A stretch of 64,000 bases of DNA from contig JARFJB010000921.1 of the NCBI GenBank assembly GCA_036346205.1, forward strand, positions 782,501 to 846,500, written 5' to 3'. A program made the position numbers and the translations under genes. The notes beneath the pieces are model-generated. The model searched no databases. It was not told where the DNA came from and was given only the letters and a program-made list of their open reading frames with translations. How positions within the stretch are numbered: position 1 is the stretch's first letter; each line of letters starts with the position of its first letter. The DNA comes from Vesta saturnalis. Lineage: Eukaryota > Arthropoda > Insecta > Coleoptera > Lampyridae. Shown in pieces: positions 11,251 through 22,624 of this stretch.

Positions 11251-13340
11251 CCTTAACTAAGATGAGTTTCGCATTATTCTACTAAAATCGCTTTAATTTT
11301 GTTAGTGAATACAGCAAAAGGGCAATTCTTAAAACCTGTGTTAAGGAATTGTACAGATTGTTGTTATTTATGTCAGTTCCATTTTGATGATAAGTTTTGG
11401 AAATGTATTCCTTTGTGTGATGTATTCTTTATGTTTGATGTAGCGTTATTGTCAAATATATTAAATTCAATATTATGTATTTTACATAAAATTTTAAAAT
11501 CAGGTACCTTTAAATAAACATGCAGGTTGCCTCTAATTCGAAACGGCTTTTCATCTTTTTGAAGCCAGCTTCTTCTTTCACCGTTGTTCATTAACCTCTC
11601 GGTTATCGAATTTTTAGTTCTAGTAAACACGTTAATGTAAGTAGATAGCACTTTTTTCTTTAAGCATTCTTGGTTAAACCATACATTTTGACTTGCTCCT
11701 CCATGATTTAATCACAAGCTACTTATGTAATTTGGTTTGTTTTTCTGACAAAGATTCTGTGTTACAATTATGTCCTTTAACCTTACTTCGTGGAATTCTG
11801 TCCTTAATAGCATTAATGTTTTAAATACAATACAATTCCTCAACTTCTTAGGTAATTATTTATTTTAAACGCGTTTTAATACAACATGTATCATTATCAA
11901 AGAAAATGTATAAACATAAACAGAAAACACCTTTAATGAACGTACAGGTTGATCTTGTAGACTAACCTTTAACAGATGTTTTAAATGTAGAACTGTAATT
12001 CACATCAAGATTGCTGTTTCAGCTTAATGATTTCTTACTAAAACTACTTATTATAATTTTACTTACGTACTTTCTCTTGATGATACTGCTGTCAACTACG
12101 ATTACTACTTTATAAAATTCTTTTTAGAATGCCAATTGATGTGCTAATTATTCTAAATTTCGCAATTGTTTAATAACAATTTAAAACTGTTAATGGTTAA
12201 ACAAACTTAAGTGTATTTCTTATTTAACAAACTAAAGCAATATTTTATCTCTTATGTTCATGTTTCTCTTCTTTAGGAAACATCACATTTTATTAGGAAT
12301 AACAGTAATACTGTTGTATCAAACTTAGTCCTTATTACAAAGAACGAATAATAAAAACGCGAAAAGAAAAAGGATAGATACGATTCTGCATATTTAGCTC
12401 GGGGATGCGAATGTAATCACACTTGTTCTTATAGTAGGCATCAGCCATCTCATTCTAAGCCAACCTATAAAGATCTCATCGCTTGCTGACACCCTCCAAC
12501 ATCTGAAACTAACGTGCGTCAGCTTTGCGTTCTCATCATAATCATAAAGAAGCTATTTCAAAAAGAACGGTTTTCATGCTGCAGAAACTAAATTAGGTTC
12601 CAGAAAATCTCATCAGCTTATGACTTCAACAAATGCTCTACCAATAAATTGTTAAAATCCATTTCTTTTCACTTACTTCAAATAAATTTGTTTACAATTG
12701 TTTGTCTCGTCTAGGGTATTGTAAGTTCTAAAAGGTAAAAGCGTACCTAGACTAATATGGCTTTCTATTGTATATATTCACTAAACAATGTTTGCAGTAA
12801 AATTTATTCTCAAGAAATTTTAAGTTACTGTTCAAAATGTTTTCCAACTTCATTCCTTGATACAGACTGTAAAGAAAATACAGTGAAATATTTTAAGGGC
12901 ATATCGGATAACTAAAACAAACAGAAAATTCGTAATAAACATACTGAGATAAGGGCAATTTCTTATAGTGTACTAATAACATTGTATAATACATATAAAA
13001 TGTTAATAAAGTTAATTAATCCGATCTAACTGTAATATAGGTAACTACTTTAAAATAAGGTGATTAAACTGTGTTCTTTGTGTTTTATAGAAACAGTGCA
13101 CCTCCGTTTAAGAAACCCCAAACTTTTTATGTGATGTCCGGATTCATATGTAGCTATGCTGGATCTGTAAATGAAGTTGTTCCAGACTATTTACAGACAG
13201 GATCAGATTAACACCACTATTTACGCCTTAGGTCTAAGGTTGAGATTACCAATCTCTATCGCATCACATCCCCTACATACCCAACTAGAAACCTGTTCTT
13301 AATCTATTCCACTGCATTCTAAAATTTAAATTTACACAAT
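11251..13340. other. AT-rich, no gene identified
   Basis: Short ORFs only (for example minus 11373-11651, 92 codons, with no recognised motif; it may be upstream PLE sequence but I could not align it convincingly). 12370-12560 is somewhat GC-richer without any recognisable content. Confidence 0.4.
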
Positions 13341-13384
13341 TATACGGGATGTCTTGTTTATTTTAAATTGAACACCCTATATGT
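13341..13384. repeat. short palindromic pair of mariner-like termini
   Basis: TATACGGGATGTC at 13341 faces GAACACCCTATAT ending near 13384. They are inverted copies of a terminal motif of the type (TA)xGGGTGTC seen at many Tc1/mariner ends, only 18 bp apart. This looks like a heavily deleted element or a solo end pair. Confidence 0.4.
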
Positions 13385-13979
13385 TAGTTTAAGAACTATG
13401 CAAAATTACAAACATGTTTCCTATACCTAAGGTAACTGTTTTTAACATATTTTAAATTTTATGTCAAAAATAGTGTTTGCAGGCCTAAACTAAGGTGGCC
13501 ATTCGTGCGGTATCATATGGGACAGTCACTTTTTTAAACATATCATTTTGTGTATGTAATTATTTTAATAAATTAGGTAAGTGTTTCGTATTCATAAAAG
13601 AAGTCACCTTTTTGTCTCGTTTCGTTTCATTGTTTAGAAGGAAATAATTCAAAGTCTAGAAAATGCAAAAAAAGATAGCGGGACCTTCAGATAAGACACA
13701 GTAGGATGACATCACTAGTTCTAGCGCGAAAAGAGTTTGCTTACGACGATGTTTTGTACGTGTGGAAAATAAATATACCGGTGCGTGTAAATAAATCGAG
13801 TGTAAATAGTTTGATAAATAAGAGTTTTTAAATAAATAATCGTTATAGTGTAGTGTGTGTCTAGGATGGCAGAAAATCTGAAAATTCCAAAAATAAAGTG
13901 TACATTTATAAAGATTTGATATTGAATACCCATTTATTAAAGGGACAACCTCAGATAGTGATGTAACGTGCTTAAAATG

Positions 13980-15260
13980 GATATTATTCAGCACTTATCC
14001 ACACTTAATCATATAAAGGCAGATACTGCTGCTTCTAGTAGTAGCAAAGTGGAGTCTTTTTTTCGCAAGGACACATTTGAAAATGAAGAAAAAAAAATTC
14101 GCTGCGATTGAATGTACTTGGTCATACCACAACATGATCCACAATCAATCCTGTCGTTCTATGGATTGCATTAGTAAGCTAATAAAAAGATACTTCTAAC
14201 AATAATTTTCATGTGTTAGAATCAAATCGGGAGCGTAAGAATTTGTCCTATACTCGTAACATATTTTATTAAAGACGAGGGCTTTTGGAGGTTCAAGATC
14301 TTCTAGGTGAAACTTCAAACATTATATCCGAATATATTATTAAAGCGATTGACAAATACGAATTAACAACAAAAGCAATGGCAAAGTGCGCTGACAATAC
14401 AAATTGAAATTTTGGAGACGCAGCAAGAAAATAACGTCTTTCGGAAAGTTCAGCAGTTACTTATAAGACCTTTAGTTGGGGTGGAATTGTGCTCATACCC
14501 TTCATAACTGTAATGAAACATCAGCAGAGTACTTTCCTATTGACATAGAAGCCATTATTGTGAAAATCTATGGCCATTTCTACATTTATACTATTCTAGT
14601 TGAACAATGTGAGTTTCTTAATGTTGAATACCAAAGCTGTATACAGTAAAAGCAGATGGTTAACGCTGTTACCTTCGATAGAGAGACTATTAGATATGTG
14701 CAAACCGTTACACAGTTACTTTCTTTCTCAAGAAAAATGTCCCACAGTGATTCTTAATTTTTTTGAAGTTTGGCTATGGTTTCTTCGCTCACAAGCTTCT
14801 ACATTTCATAAATATGTGCTGCAAGTGGAATCTGAAAAATTTTCAATGGTAGAAGTATACATGGAACGGAAGTATAAAGTTTTTTGTCAAATCACGTTAA
14901 CACTATTCTAGTATATGAAGCAGAATAGCTAGCCGTAACTCAATTTAAAAAGTCAGTGACCACGTTTTATACTACTTGCATACCCTATTTGGATAAATAG
15001 GGCGGACACTTTGAAGATTTGCAAACGTTTCGTCGAGTATTGCTAAAAAAAGAACCTCTGTGGTTAGATGTTGGAAACTCATTAACTGTTTTTCAAAAAC
15101 AACATCCTGATATTCATATAGATGATTCGGAACTTTTTGATGAAATTGTGTGAATTAAAAAATATACAACTAATCAAAAAATAAAAGAGTGGAAATAAGT
15201 TTCTGTTTCAATGGACAAACAATGGGTCAAGCTTTTTAACCACTTCAAGGTATACAACAC
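13980..15260 (+). pseudogene. hAT-type transposase relic
   Basis: Multi-frame remains on the plus strand. 14010-14200 reads a serine-rich stretch with KVESFFRKDTFENEEKK, then AAIECTWSYHNMIHNQS-RSMDC, the early region of a group of hAT-like proteins in insects and other animals. 14600-14911 has an open frame with SRWLTLLPSIERLLDMCKPL and, further on, LSQEKCPTVILNFFE and LWFLRSQAS, matching the region after the last catalytic part. 15050-15230 adds further weak similarity. At least six frame changes or stops occur. No TIRs or target duplications were located. It differs from the intact-ended hAT at 41284-45663. Confidence 0.65.
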
Positions 15261-15484
15261 AACAACATATTAAAAATTGTTGAAATATACACCCACAATG
15301 GGGACCCAAATTTGTGATATTTCCTCGTTAAAAGAAAGTAAATTAAGCTTAAAGTGTTAATCTTTCGTCACCAGGTTGGGTGCCGGATTTGTAATGATAC
15401 AATCTTCAGTTTTGTTAAAGGCAATATTTAAAGTAACCTATACTGCAATTTATTAGAATGATAAATTATAATAATTATTTTCCC

Positions 15485-16260
15485 GCTATGGGAATAATAA
15501 ATGAAAGATTGATAGAAAGGATGGAGGATATACATGGGGAAACCAGGAGTAGGGTGAGAGTGAACGGTGAGATGAGCGAGGAATTCGTCACAAGGAAGGG
15601 TCTGTGAGCGGGATGACCATTGCGCTCAAGGCTGTTCTCGGTATATACGGGGGATCTGGAGGAAACACTAAAAGAGCAGAAGCTAGGGGGGTTGGTGGTA
15701 GGGAAATTGAAGGTGTGGTGGCTGCCGTACGCAGACTGTAAGGTGTTGGTGGCTAAGGAGGAAAAAGAAAAGAAGATGATGAAGACGTTGGAAAGATACA
15801 TGAAAACACAGTAATTGGAAGTAAAAACAAAGAAAACAAAGATACTGATATTCAGAAAGGGAGGAGGAATTGCAGCAGGATTTTACATACCTGGAATACA
15901 CGGTGAGACAGAACAATAGGGATAAGGAGCACATACAGAAAAGAGTGAGAAAGGGAAATAATTAATAGGACAAGTGTGGAGTGTTGGGGAAAGATTGTTT
16001 GGAATGGACCTAGGAAAAACGAAGCTGCTATTTGTTAAATTAATAAAAAACGTGGTGTTATATGGGGCAGAAGTGTGGTGGCGGAAGGCGCAAAAAGAGG
16101 TGGAATGGCTACAAGAAAAATATTGGAAATGGGTATTGAGCCTTGATAAAGAAACACCGGGGTATATTATAAGAGAGTACAAGCAGAAAAAATAAGGGTA
16201 GAGGCCGGAAACAGGGCAATAAAGTATGAGAAAGAACGTGTACCGAATATTTTACGTTCT
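15485..16260 (+). pseudogene. non-LTR retrotransposon reverse transcriptase fragment
   Basis: Frames on the plus strand read NERLIERMEDIHGETRSRV-NGEMSEEFVTRKGL, then a frameshift, RLFSVYTGDLEETLKEQKLG and WWLPYADCKVLVAKEE, followed by LERYMK and, from 15974, VWSVGERLFGMD-LLFVKLIKNVVLYGAEVWW and LQEKYWKWVLSLDKETPGYI. This is the RT core (fingers, palm and thumb) of insect non-LTR elements. The catalytic YADD has become YADC, so the enzyme is dead as written. The 5' endonuclease part is missing. Tails of the same family lie at 17340-17785 and 22130-22590. Confidence 0.8.
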
Positions 16261-17339
16261 TCGTTCATTTACTTGCAAAATACAAGAAAAAGGGTTTTGA
16301 TAATTAATGATTATAAGTTACGGTAGGCAACTTAATTTGCATTTTGGTGTAACTTTAATCATTTAAACATATCGTGGAATTATTTTCTACACATATTTCT
16401 CCGCATAGCTACATCACCTGATATCGTGAGCGTCCTTTTAGCATTGCTGATGTACGTTTTTTCAAGCTAGAAGCCAGTTTTGGTTTCCACCTAAATTTTG
16501 TGTAAAGCCATTGATTTAATGGTAAGACATCTTTAACTCGTATTTTATTAAAATCTGAAACATTTGCTCTCTGCAGGCACTTTTACTTTTATTTTTACTT
16601 CCAGTTTTACTTCTATTTGCACTTTTATTTTATGACTGCATTTTGCATTTAATTCGGATCTAAATTTAGATCACACCTTTTATTTGAACCTTCAAGAGAA
16701 TGTAATAAATTCTGGATTATTCAAATTGCAATGAATATAAATTTGTAAGAAGTTTCAACTTTGGTATACTTTACAACGTAAAACATTGAAATTACGACAT
16801 ATTCCGCAACATTGGTGCGAAGATTACATCATCTTTGGATTACATTTCCGCATTCCTTATGAACAGAGGTTTTCAAGAAGTTGTACAGGTATTTATACTA
16901 TGACTTATCAGGATGAGACTATTATCATTAGTTTTAAGAATTATTTTATATAATCCCAAATTTGAGTACATAACATAATTTGTATATCCTTTCTTTTGAC
17001 ATTTTGATGAATGATTTATTGTAGCCTCGGTTTAGTTATTCCGAGTGTAACAAAAAATAACTTGGCGCCGAGATAATTTTTATTATTGTTACCTAGAAGT
17101 TACTATATTGATGTTAGTGAAAATAACTAAGCAAAAATTTGTGGTAATTAAGCAAATCAAAAGCATGAACCAGCCCGATTTAATCTACCTTCTGTGTCAA
17201 CGGCATTATCTTTTATTCAGTGGTTGGCGTCACTAGTTATTTTAACGATTTGTATTGAGAACGCTTTAAAACATTTATTTACACCATTATTATATTATAC
17301 CTGGCACCACCATTATACAACATTATAAACGGATTGTAA
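16261..17339. other. AT-rich, no gene; dispersed repeat at 16555-16640
   Basis: No coding sequence. A stretch around 16575-16630 (CAGGCACTTTTA plus a T-rich ACTT series) resembles 48855-48910, suggesting an uncharacterised dispersed repeat. Confidence 0.35.
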
Positions 17340-17785
17340 AATATTACAGGCATGTTGGAAAGAGATAAAGGAAGGTGGAATACGGACAAGGTGGTAGAGA
17401 AGAATACTATAAAAGAAACGGTGCGCGAAGGAATAAGTAGAGAGATTAAGGAAGAGGGAATGAGGGTAAGGTAGGACACAATAAGAAGAGACAAGGACGT
17501 ACAAGAGCGAGATAGGTGGTCAAAAATAAAATAAACAAAATACAATGCAACTTATAGAAAGATTTAAGGAGAGGGATTTCAGAATATCTGAAAGGAGAAA
17601 AGAAAAAGGAAAGAAATGACGAGTTGGGAAAAAGTAGTGGAGAAAATAAAAGAGAGGAATTTAAATTTTGCGGGGAAAAGGTGGAGAATATGAGGCGTAT
17701 AGCATAGGAGTTAAGGGAGGATAGCAGAATCGTAGAATAAATACTGAGGAAAAGGAAGAGGAGCGGAGTAGATGGAGGAAGATAG
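17340..17785 (+). pseudogene. 3' tail of the same non-LTR retrotransposon
   Basis: Purine-rich coding-like sequence. It translates as lysine/glutamate/arginine-rich blocks, ending with LNFAGKRWRI and related frames that match the usual C-terminal CCHC-like knuckle of this family (C-x-ENMRHIAYEC pattern) in decayed form: the AATATGAGGCGTATAGCATA block at 17689-17708 is the NMRHIAYE segment. Out of frame throughout. Confidence 0.55.
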
Positions 17786-18275
17786 ATAGTGTGAGATGTA
17801 CTGCTGGTTTCTCGGGTGTTGATCCGCGTAGGTTTTCTGGTCTCCAAAAGTCACAGTTTGCTTCCCTGTTTTCAATTCTTTTGTTGATTCTGTTTTAGGT
17901 GTTGTGGATTTTAGTTGTCTAGAGATTAATGATGTTCTCCATATTGATGGTAGTCTCAGAGTATCGTCTCTTGTGTTGCGATTATGTGGGTGTTTCTCAA
18001 TCTCTATGGCTTCTCTGATAATTCTAGCTGTAAAGTGCTCGATGCTTGCCAAAGTTTTTACGTCGTCAAATTTAATTTTGTGTCCTGTTGTGGTTACGTG
18101 TTGGGACAAGGATGAACTTTATTAACCGCGTTTTTGTTCTTCTATCGCTGCGCTGGTTTTTCTGTTAGTCTGTCCAATATACGATAGCCACATGTAACCT
18201 CGTACACTTCTTGACTCCCCAACGAGATCTTGTCCTTAGGATTTCTTAAGATCGTTTTGCAACAAACGGTTTATT
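17711..18275 (-). pseudogene. Penelope-like GIY-YIG endonuclease, C-terminal part
   Basis: The minus strand from about 18225 reads SQEVYEVTCG-YI-GQTNRKTSAAIEEQ with a frameshift, then an open frame from 18109: SQHVTTTGHKIKFDDVKTLA, then HFTARIIREAIEIEKHPHNR. The order YEVxCG...YIGQTxR...H...GHxIxFDxxxxL...REAIEIxKH is the GIY-YIG endonuclease end of PLE ORFs. The glutamate of REAIEIEKH is kept. The RT portion upstream is missing. The open frame runs on to 17711 into sequence that is probably not part of the original protein. Confidence 0.75.
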
Positions 18276-18324
18276 GGAGACCAGAAGAGCTACCCGGATC
18301 ACCATCCGAGAAACCAGCAGTACG
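17799..18324. repeat. inverted repeat bracketing the PLE endonuclease piece
   Basis: 17799-17850 (CTGCTGGTTTCTCGG then GGTTTTCTGGTCTCC) is the approximate reverse complement of 18271-18324 (GGAGACCAGAAGAGCTAC then CCGAGAAACCAGCAG). The arms are about 50 bp with a few mismatches, and sit at both sides of the endonuclease fragment. This is consistent with PLE copies joined in opposite orientation. Confidence 0.8.
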
Positions 18325-18401
18325 CACAGCACCCACAATAATTATTTTCCCAAGATAGCTCTTTAATATATGAACATCTGTAATCATAAAATAAAGTTTT
18401 T

Positions 18402-18461
18402 CAGTAGTAATATCTGTTAAAATTGTTTATATCTTTAACAATTTTAATAGATATTCTACTG
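18402..18461. repeat. 26-bp palindrome at a PLE tail
   Basis: CAGTAGTAATATCTGTTAAA (18402 on, arm to 18427) faces its near-perfect complement at 18437-18461 with a 9-base loop. It marks the point where two PLE tails meet head to head; the right one continues into the CTGACGA motif. Confidence 0.7.
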
Positions 18462-18830
18462 ACGAAGATCATAATTTTTTTTTTTTTATGATTGTGGACC
18501 TGAACAGGCTAAATTAGGCCTATCGTGCTAAAGCACTCAGGAACACTTAGGAGGATGGATAGAGGATAATGAATTGCCAATAGATGCCTATGAACAGCCA
18601 TTAAATTTTCTCATATCATGAGTGAGAGGAAAACAGGAACTAGGAGATCATTCCAGAGTTTAGAAGCCGTGTAGAAAAATGTAACTGTAAGTGTCATTGA
18701 AACGTTTAGATTGTATAATTTAAAACACACCATTAAAAAACCCAAAAAAGATAAGTATTTTATTATATGTGATAATGGTGAAAGTTTACATTTTCATATC
18801 ATGTAATCATGGTTTACATACAATATAAAT
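18428..18830 (+). mobile_element. PLE 3' tail, interrupted
   Basis: 18437-18469 and 18683-18830 together match the PLE tail at 61905-62050 (TTTAACAATTTTAA, CTACTGACGAAGAT, AACTGTAAGTGT, GAAACGTTTAGATTGTATAA, GATAAGTATTTTATTAT, GGTGAAAGTTTACATTTTCA). The match is broken between GAAGAT and AACTG by 213 bp of unrelated DNA. Confidence 0.85.
18470..18682 (-). mobile_element. SINE-like insertion in the PLE tail
   Basis: The 213-bp insert splits the tail motif. It has a run of 13 T at 18475-18487, so on the minus strand it ends in poly(A), as SINEs do. Its body includes GCACGATAGGCCTAATTTAG on the minus strand. No clear tRNA-type A or B box was found, and the target duplication is not clean (GAAGAT at left, GAAAAAT at right). 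Confidence 0.5.
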
Positions 18831-19874
18831 TTAAGAACTTTGACAATAACAATAATTCAATGGTCCCAATTTTTTATTTAGTGATCTCAAAACTTATCTC
18901 CAATATCGAGTATTGATACTGATACAAGCTAATGTCTAAGCGAAACTAACAATGACCAACTGTAATTTGAATTGTGACTAGAGCTTGATTAGTAGGTTGT
19001 TTTTTTTAATTAATTCATCAATTAAACTAACTGTAATTGAAGTTATTATTGGCTTTACTTCTGACTCATTTAATGTAATAATATTAGAAGGGTGCTGAAC
19101 CTACCTGTTAATGTAAATATTGCCAGAAATCTGTTTCAGTTAGTTTAATTAAATTAAACTCTGACTTTCAATCATAAATATTGATTTACATTCAAATTAT
19201 TTATAGACTGAATTAATAGTATACACTGGTGTGTTATACGCTTCCTTTACTTACGAACAGTAACAAATAAATTACGTCTTTGATCTCTTTAAAACTAAAA
19301 CAATTGAGGTATTGGAAAATCTGTATTGGTCTCTTTCAAATTTACTATCAAAATTAGAGCGTTTTTTACCACAGTCAATTTAAGTATCATTGGAAACTTT
19401 AATCTCTACCACAAATTAAGTCAGTCTAAATTAAAAATGAATTCGACTATCAATATGCGACAGTTGACTTATTTCAATATTATATAAAAACATAAGATAC
19501 CTTATATCATTGGACTAATAATCCACTGTTCGATTTCCTTTGGTTCACTATATATTCCAACGCTAGTATACATCCCAAGGTAAGTATATATTTTCCTTTC
19601 AGTACTTCGACACATTGTTTTTACTCGAACACTATCAGCTGTTTCATTAAATGTATAAAATAGGTTATGATATATTTGAACTACACTATTTACTTTGGAA
19701 TACTACCCAATTTAGGATGCGAGTATTTAAAACGTTTACATTCACCAACTTGTTGGTTAAGTTTCAAGCTTAAATACGGTTTAATAAATCATTTGGCTTT
19801 TCAATTATAACCAAATAATTGTGGACTATACCATTTCACCATTTACTTTTATATTATGAGTATAAATGTACAAC
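18831..19874. other. AT-rich, no gene identified
   Basis: No ORF above background and no recognised repeat on either strand. Confidence 0.4.
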
Positions 19875-20022
19875 AAAATACTCACGTACACAAAATTAAA
19901 AACGCGGAACGCGTTTCGATATGCTCGACGGTCAACTAGCCAGTCGACCGCTGATGATGATAGCGTAGCTATCGAAACGAGCTCGGTGTTTTTTAATTCT
20001 GTGTGGTACGTGGGTGTATTTT
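19875..20022. repeat. foldback with hammerhead-like core
   Basis: Left arm AAAATACTCACGTAC-ACAAAATTAAAAAC (from 19875) is mirrored by GTTTTTTAATTCTGTG-GTACGTGGGTGTATTTT (to 20022). Inside, the plus strand at 19951-19980 reads CTGATGA, a GATAGC-GTA-GCTATC hairpin and GAAACGAG; the left arm has an opposite-strand GAAACGCG. It looks like two PLE-type tail ends joined head to head. Confidence 0.65.
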
Positions 20023-20571
20023 GATTCTGCCACAGTTCCAGTGTTCCAGATTTTTCTTAAAGGAAAGCGAATATAGAACACTCCTTTGTTGAACATAGAC
20101 TTTTCAACATAAATGCACTATACACATTTATAGTTACACTTGGGCCTTTAGAATCCTGTATATAATCACAAATAGATTTTAGAAATCTCATGTTTAAATC
20201 TATTGCTGACTCACTAATGTCAACTGAAAAATAGCATGCGATCAGATTTGTGACCGTCTCGGGTCAATGCAAATGCGGACTACCAAGCCCTCATTCCTTA
20301 GTCCAATTTATAACGTTTCACTCCTTTAGCAGGAGAGATATTTGAAATGGCCAATGGTAAATCACATAGGCAAGTATTCAGAAGGTCAGAAATTTTGCTA
20401 CATATGTTCTACTTTACTGCGTAGAACGCAAGAATTTTTAAATAATTTATGAAGGCTCCTGTCAAATTTCATTTTCATAATTAATATCCTAACATAACTG
20501 AAAATTCAAGTTGGCGCCGAAGTTATGTGGAAAATGGATACGTTAATTTAAATAATTTAAATTCTGTTTCG

Positions 20572-20655
20572 AACGCTGTTTGAATTCCTCAAGTTTATCA
20601 CAAATTTTTTTCAAACGCTGTTTGAATTCCTCGAGTGTATCACAAATTTTTCAAA
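20572..20655. repeat. 42-bp direct tandem duplication
   Basis: AACGCTGTTTGAATTCCTC begins at 20572 and again at 20614, each followed by AGTxTATCACAAATTTTT. Two copies only, nearly identical. Confidence 0.9.
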
Positions 20656-20968
20656 AATTCGTATTCTTTCTATTGACAAGCAGTGCCTCTATACTTTGAC
20701 CTTCAAACTAAATTATACCAAAGTATAAAAAGTGCCGATTCGTTACCCTTATATATTCTGAATTTAATGTTAATTTATTTTTAACATAAACTTTAATTTA
20801 TACTTCGCTTTAAAATGTAATTCATAGTTTTGAATGTTAATATTTATACAAAATGCTTTAATGTATTTTTAAGTTATTGTGAACCCCTACCAGTGGCGTA
20901 TCTTAATTCATAAATATCTGAATTTCTGTTATTTGTTCACACATCAATATTGTTTACTAATTTAATAA

Positions 20969-21427
20969 ATGTTATATTTTCTTAAGTCAACAGCAATAGT
21001 ACTGAATCTATCTAAAACATTTCTATCAATATTGCATAACTTCCGTTCTGATCATGCAGTACACTTCCACAAGCACATGTCTCAGGATTCACCGTTACCG
21101 GTGTGTTGTGGGGAAAGGATAAACTCTACTCACCATCACAAAGACGACGATAATTACACACGAAACTGTACCGCATCACTGCCAAAATGCACAACCGAGA
21201 GCTATAGGACCTCGAACCTAAAACGGGGTGGGCAACAACCCCCTAACATGGCCTGTCCGCGAAGTGGTCCAGGTCCACAGGTGCATTCTCTCACAAATTT
21301 ATGCCACCGAATATCGGTAAACAGTTATGAATTTCCGAGCTTCCGTTCCATGATAGGTAAGGGTATCACCTACACCAATCACCACCTACGCCACTCACAC
21401 GCATGCGTCATCAACAATGTACATTGA
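20969..21427 (+). CDS. unrecognised ORF, 152 codons
   Basis: An open frame in a patch that is markedly less AT-rich than the surroundings (21040-21500). The predicted peptide has several cysteines and histidine clusters (THHHKDDD; TYTNHHLRHSHA) but no pattern I can assign. No splice sites or polyadenylation signal could be tied to it. The patch is more likely part of an unidentified repeat or LTR than a host gene. Confidence 0.2.
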   Translation: MLYFLKSTAIVLNLSKTFLSILHNFRSDHAVHFHKHMSQDSPLPVCCGERINSTHHHKDDDNYTRNCTASLPKCTTESYRTSNLKRGGQQPPNMACPRSGPGPQVHSLTNLCHRISVNSYEFPSFRSMIGKGITYTNHHLRHSHACVINNVH

Positions 21428-21702
21428 CACCGGGAGGTCTGGTAACCGTCCCCACGCCACTCCTTTCAAATTAGCGCCCACCTCCTGATTTCGACCACAT
21501 TCATACAAAAATAAAAATGAAAAATAATCACATCCAACTTAACAGTTAAAAATTATCATCCTCACTCCAAAAATGATCTTACTATCATCAATCCCAGCTC
21601 GGGCATAAGGCACGATATCGCGCACAGCAGTGTAACGTTGTCTACTCCCCAAAATTTGTAGTTTTTGAAGTATTGGCAATTTAACATTTTGTATTTTAAA
21701 AA

Positions 21703-22063
21703 TGTTGGAAAATTCTCCGGAAAAGACGGAAATTTACATGACATTTTTTGAAAATGTGACATTCAGTTTGACAGTTCTGCTATCAATTGTTTTCATAACA
21801 ACAACGAATTCAGTATTTAATATTAATATTTCAATTAGATTAAATTGCGGCATTTATGAAAGATCATCACTTGAGAACGGTTCGATTGATTTGGCTGATT
21901 TTTTTGTTCTGTTCGTAATTGTAAGGACAAGGTTTGTATGAATAAAATTTTGGAAAATTCTCCGGAAAAGACGAAAATTTAGATGGTATTTTCTGCTGTC
22001 ACATGTTTCAACAACAAATTTAGTATTTAATATTGATATTTCAATTAAATTGAATTGAAAGCT
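21703..22063. repeat. pair of diverged direct repeats
   Basis: 21703-21850 (TTGGAAAATTCTCCGGAAAA, later GTATTTAATATTAATATTTC) is repeated in shorter form at 21948-22063 with internal deletions. Spacing is about 243 bp. No coding content. Confidence 0.8.
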
Positions 22064-22129
22064 ATATATTTCAGTATCTTTGTCACAGTATCAACGTGTG
22101 TGTTAAAATGTCGTCAAACATTTAAAAAG

Positions 22130-22590
22130 AGTAGAGGAAAATATTATATCTACGCGAGGGAAGAAACAGGGAGATTAAGAGAAAAGGGAGAAAAGGTAAG
22201 AGAGGACATAATAAGAAGAGATAGGGGCGTACAAAAGCAGAGAGAAAGGCAAAAATAAAATAATATACATGCAACGTGAATTATAAAATGTTTAAAGGAG
22301 AAGGATACCAGAATATCTGAAAAGAGAAGGGAAGAAAGGAAAGAAAAATGAAAGCGAGGTTCAGGTGCGGTAATGAAGAGTTGGAAAACTAGTATTGGAG
22401 GAAATAGGAAGAAACGATGTGTAGATGATGCGCGGAGGGAATGGATAATATGAGATATATGATATACGAGTGTACGGAGTTAAGGAGAATGGCAGGAGTG
22501 TAGAAGAAACACTAGAGGAAAAGGATAGGGCTGCAGAGTGGTTTTAGAAAACGTGGAAAAGGAGAAAACCGATATTGGAGGATGGGACAA
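22130..22590 (+). pseudogene. non-LTR retrotransposon 3' tail, second copy
   Basis: Purine-rich sequence parallel to 17340-17785. Frames give KARFRCGNEEL and CAEGMDNMRYMIYECTELRR, the C-terminal C-x-NMRxxxYEC knuckle of the retrotransposon. Broken by stops and frameshifts. Confidence 0.6.
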
Positions 22591-22624
22591 AAGGGAAAAG
22601 ATAGATAGATAGAAAAAATGCACG

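Noticed and set aside
13656..13994. Minus-strand ORF of 112 codons
   Set aside because: Overlaps the start of a hAT relic on the other strand and has no recognisable motif; likely chance.
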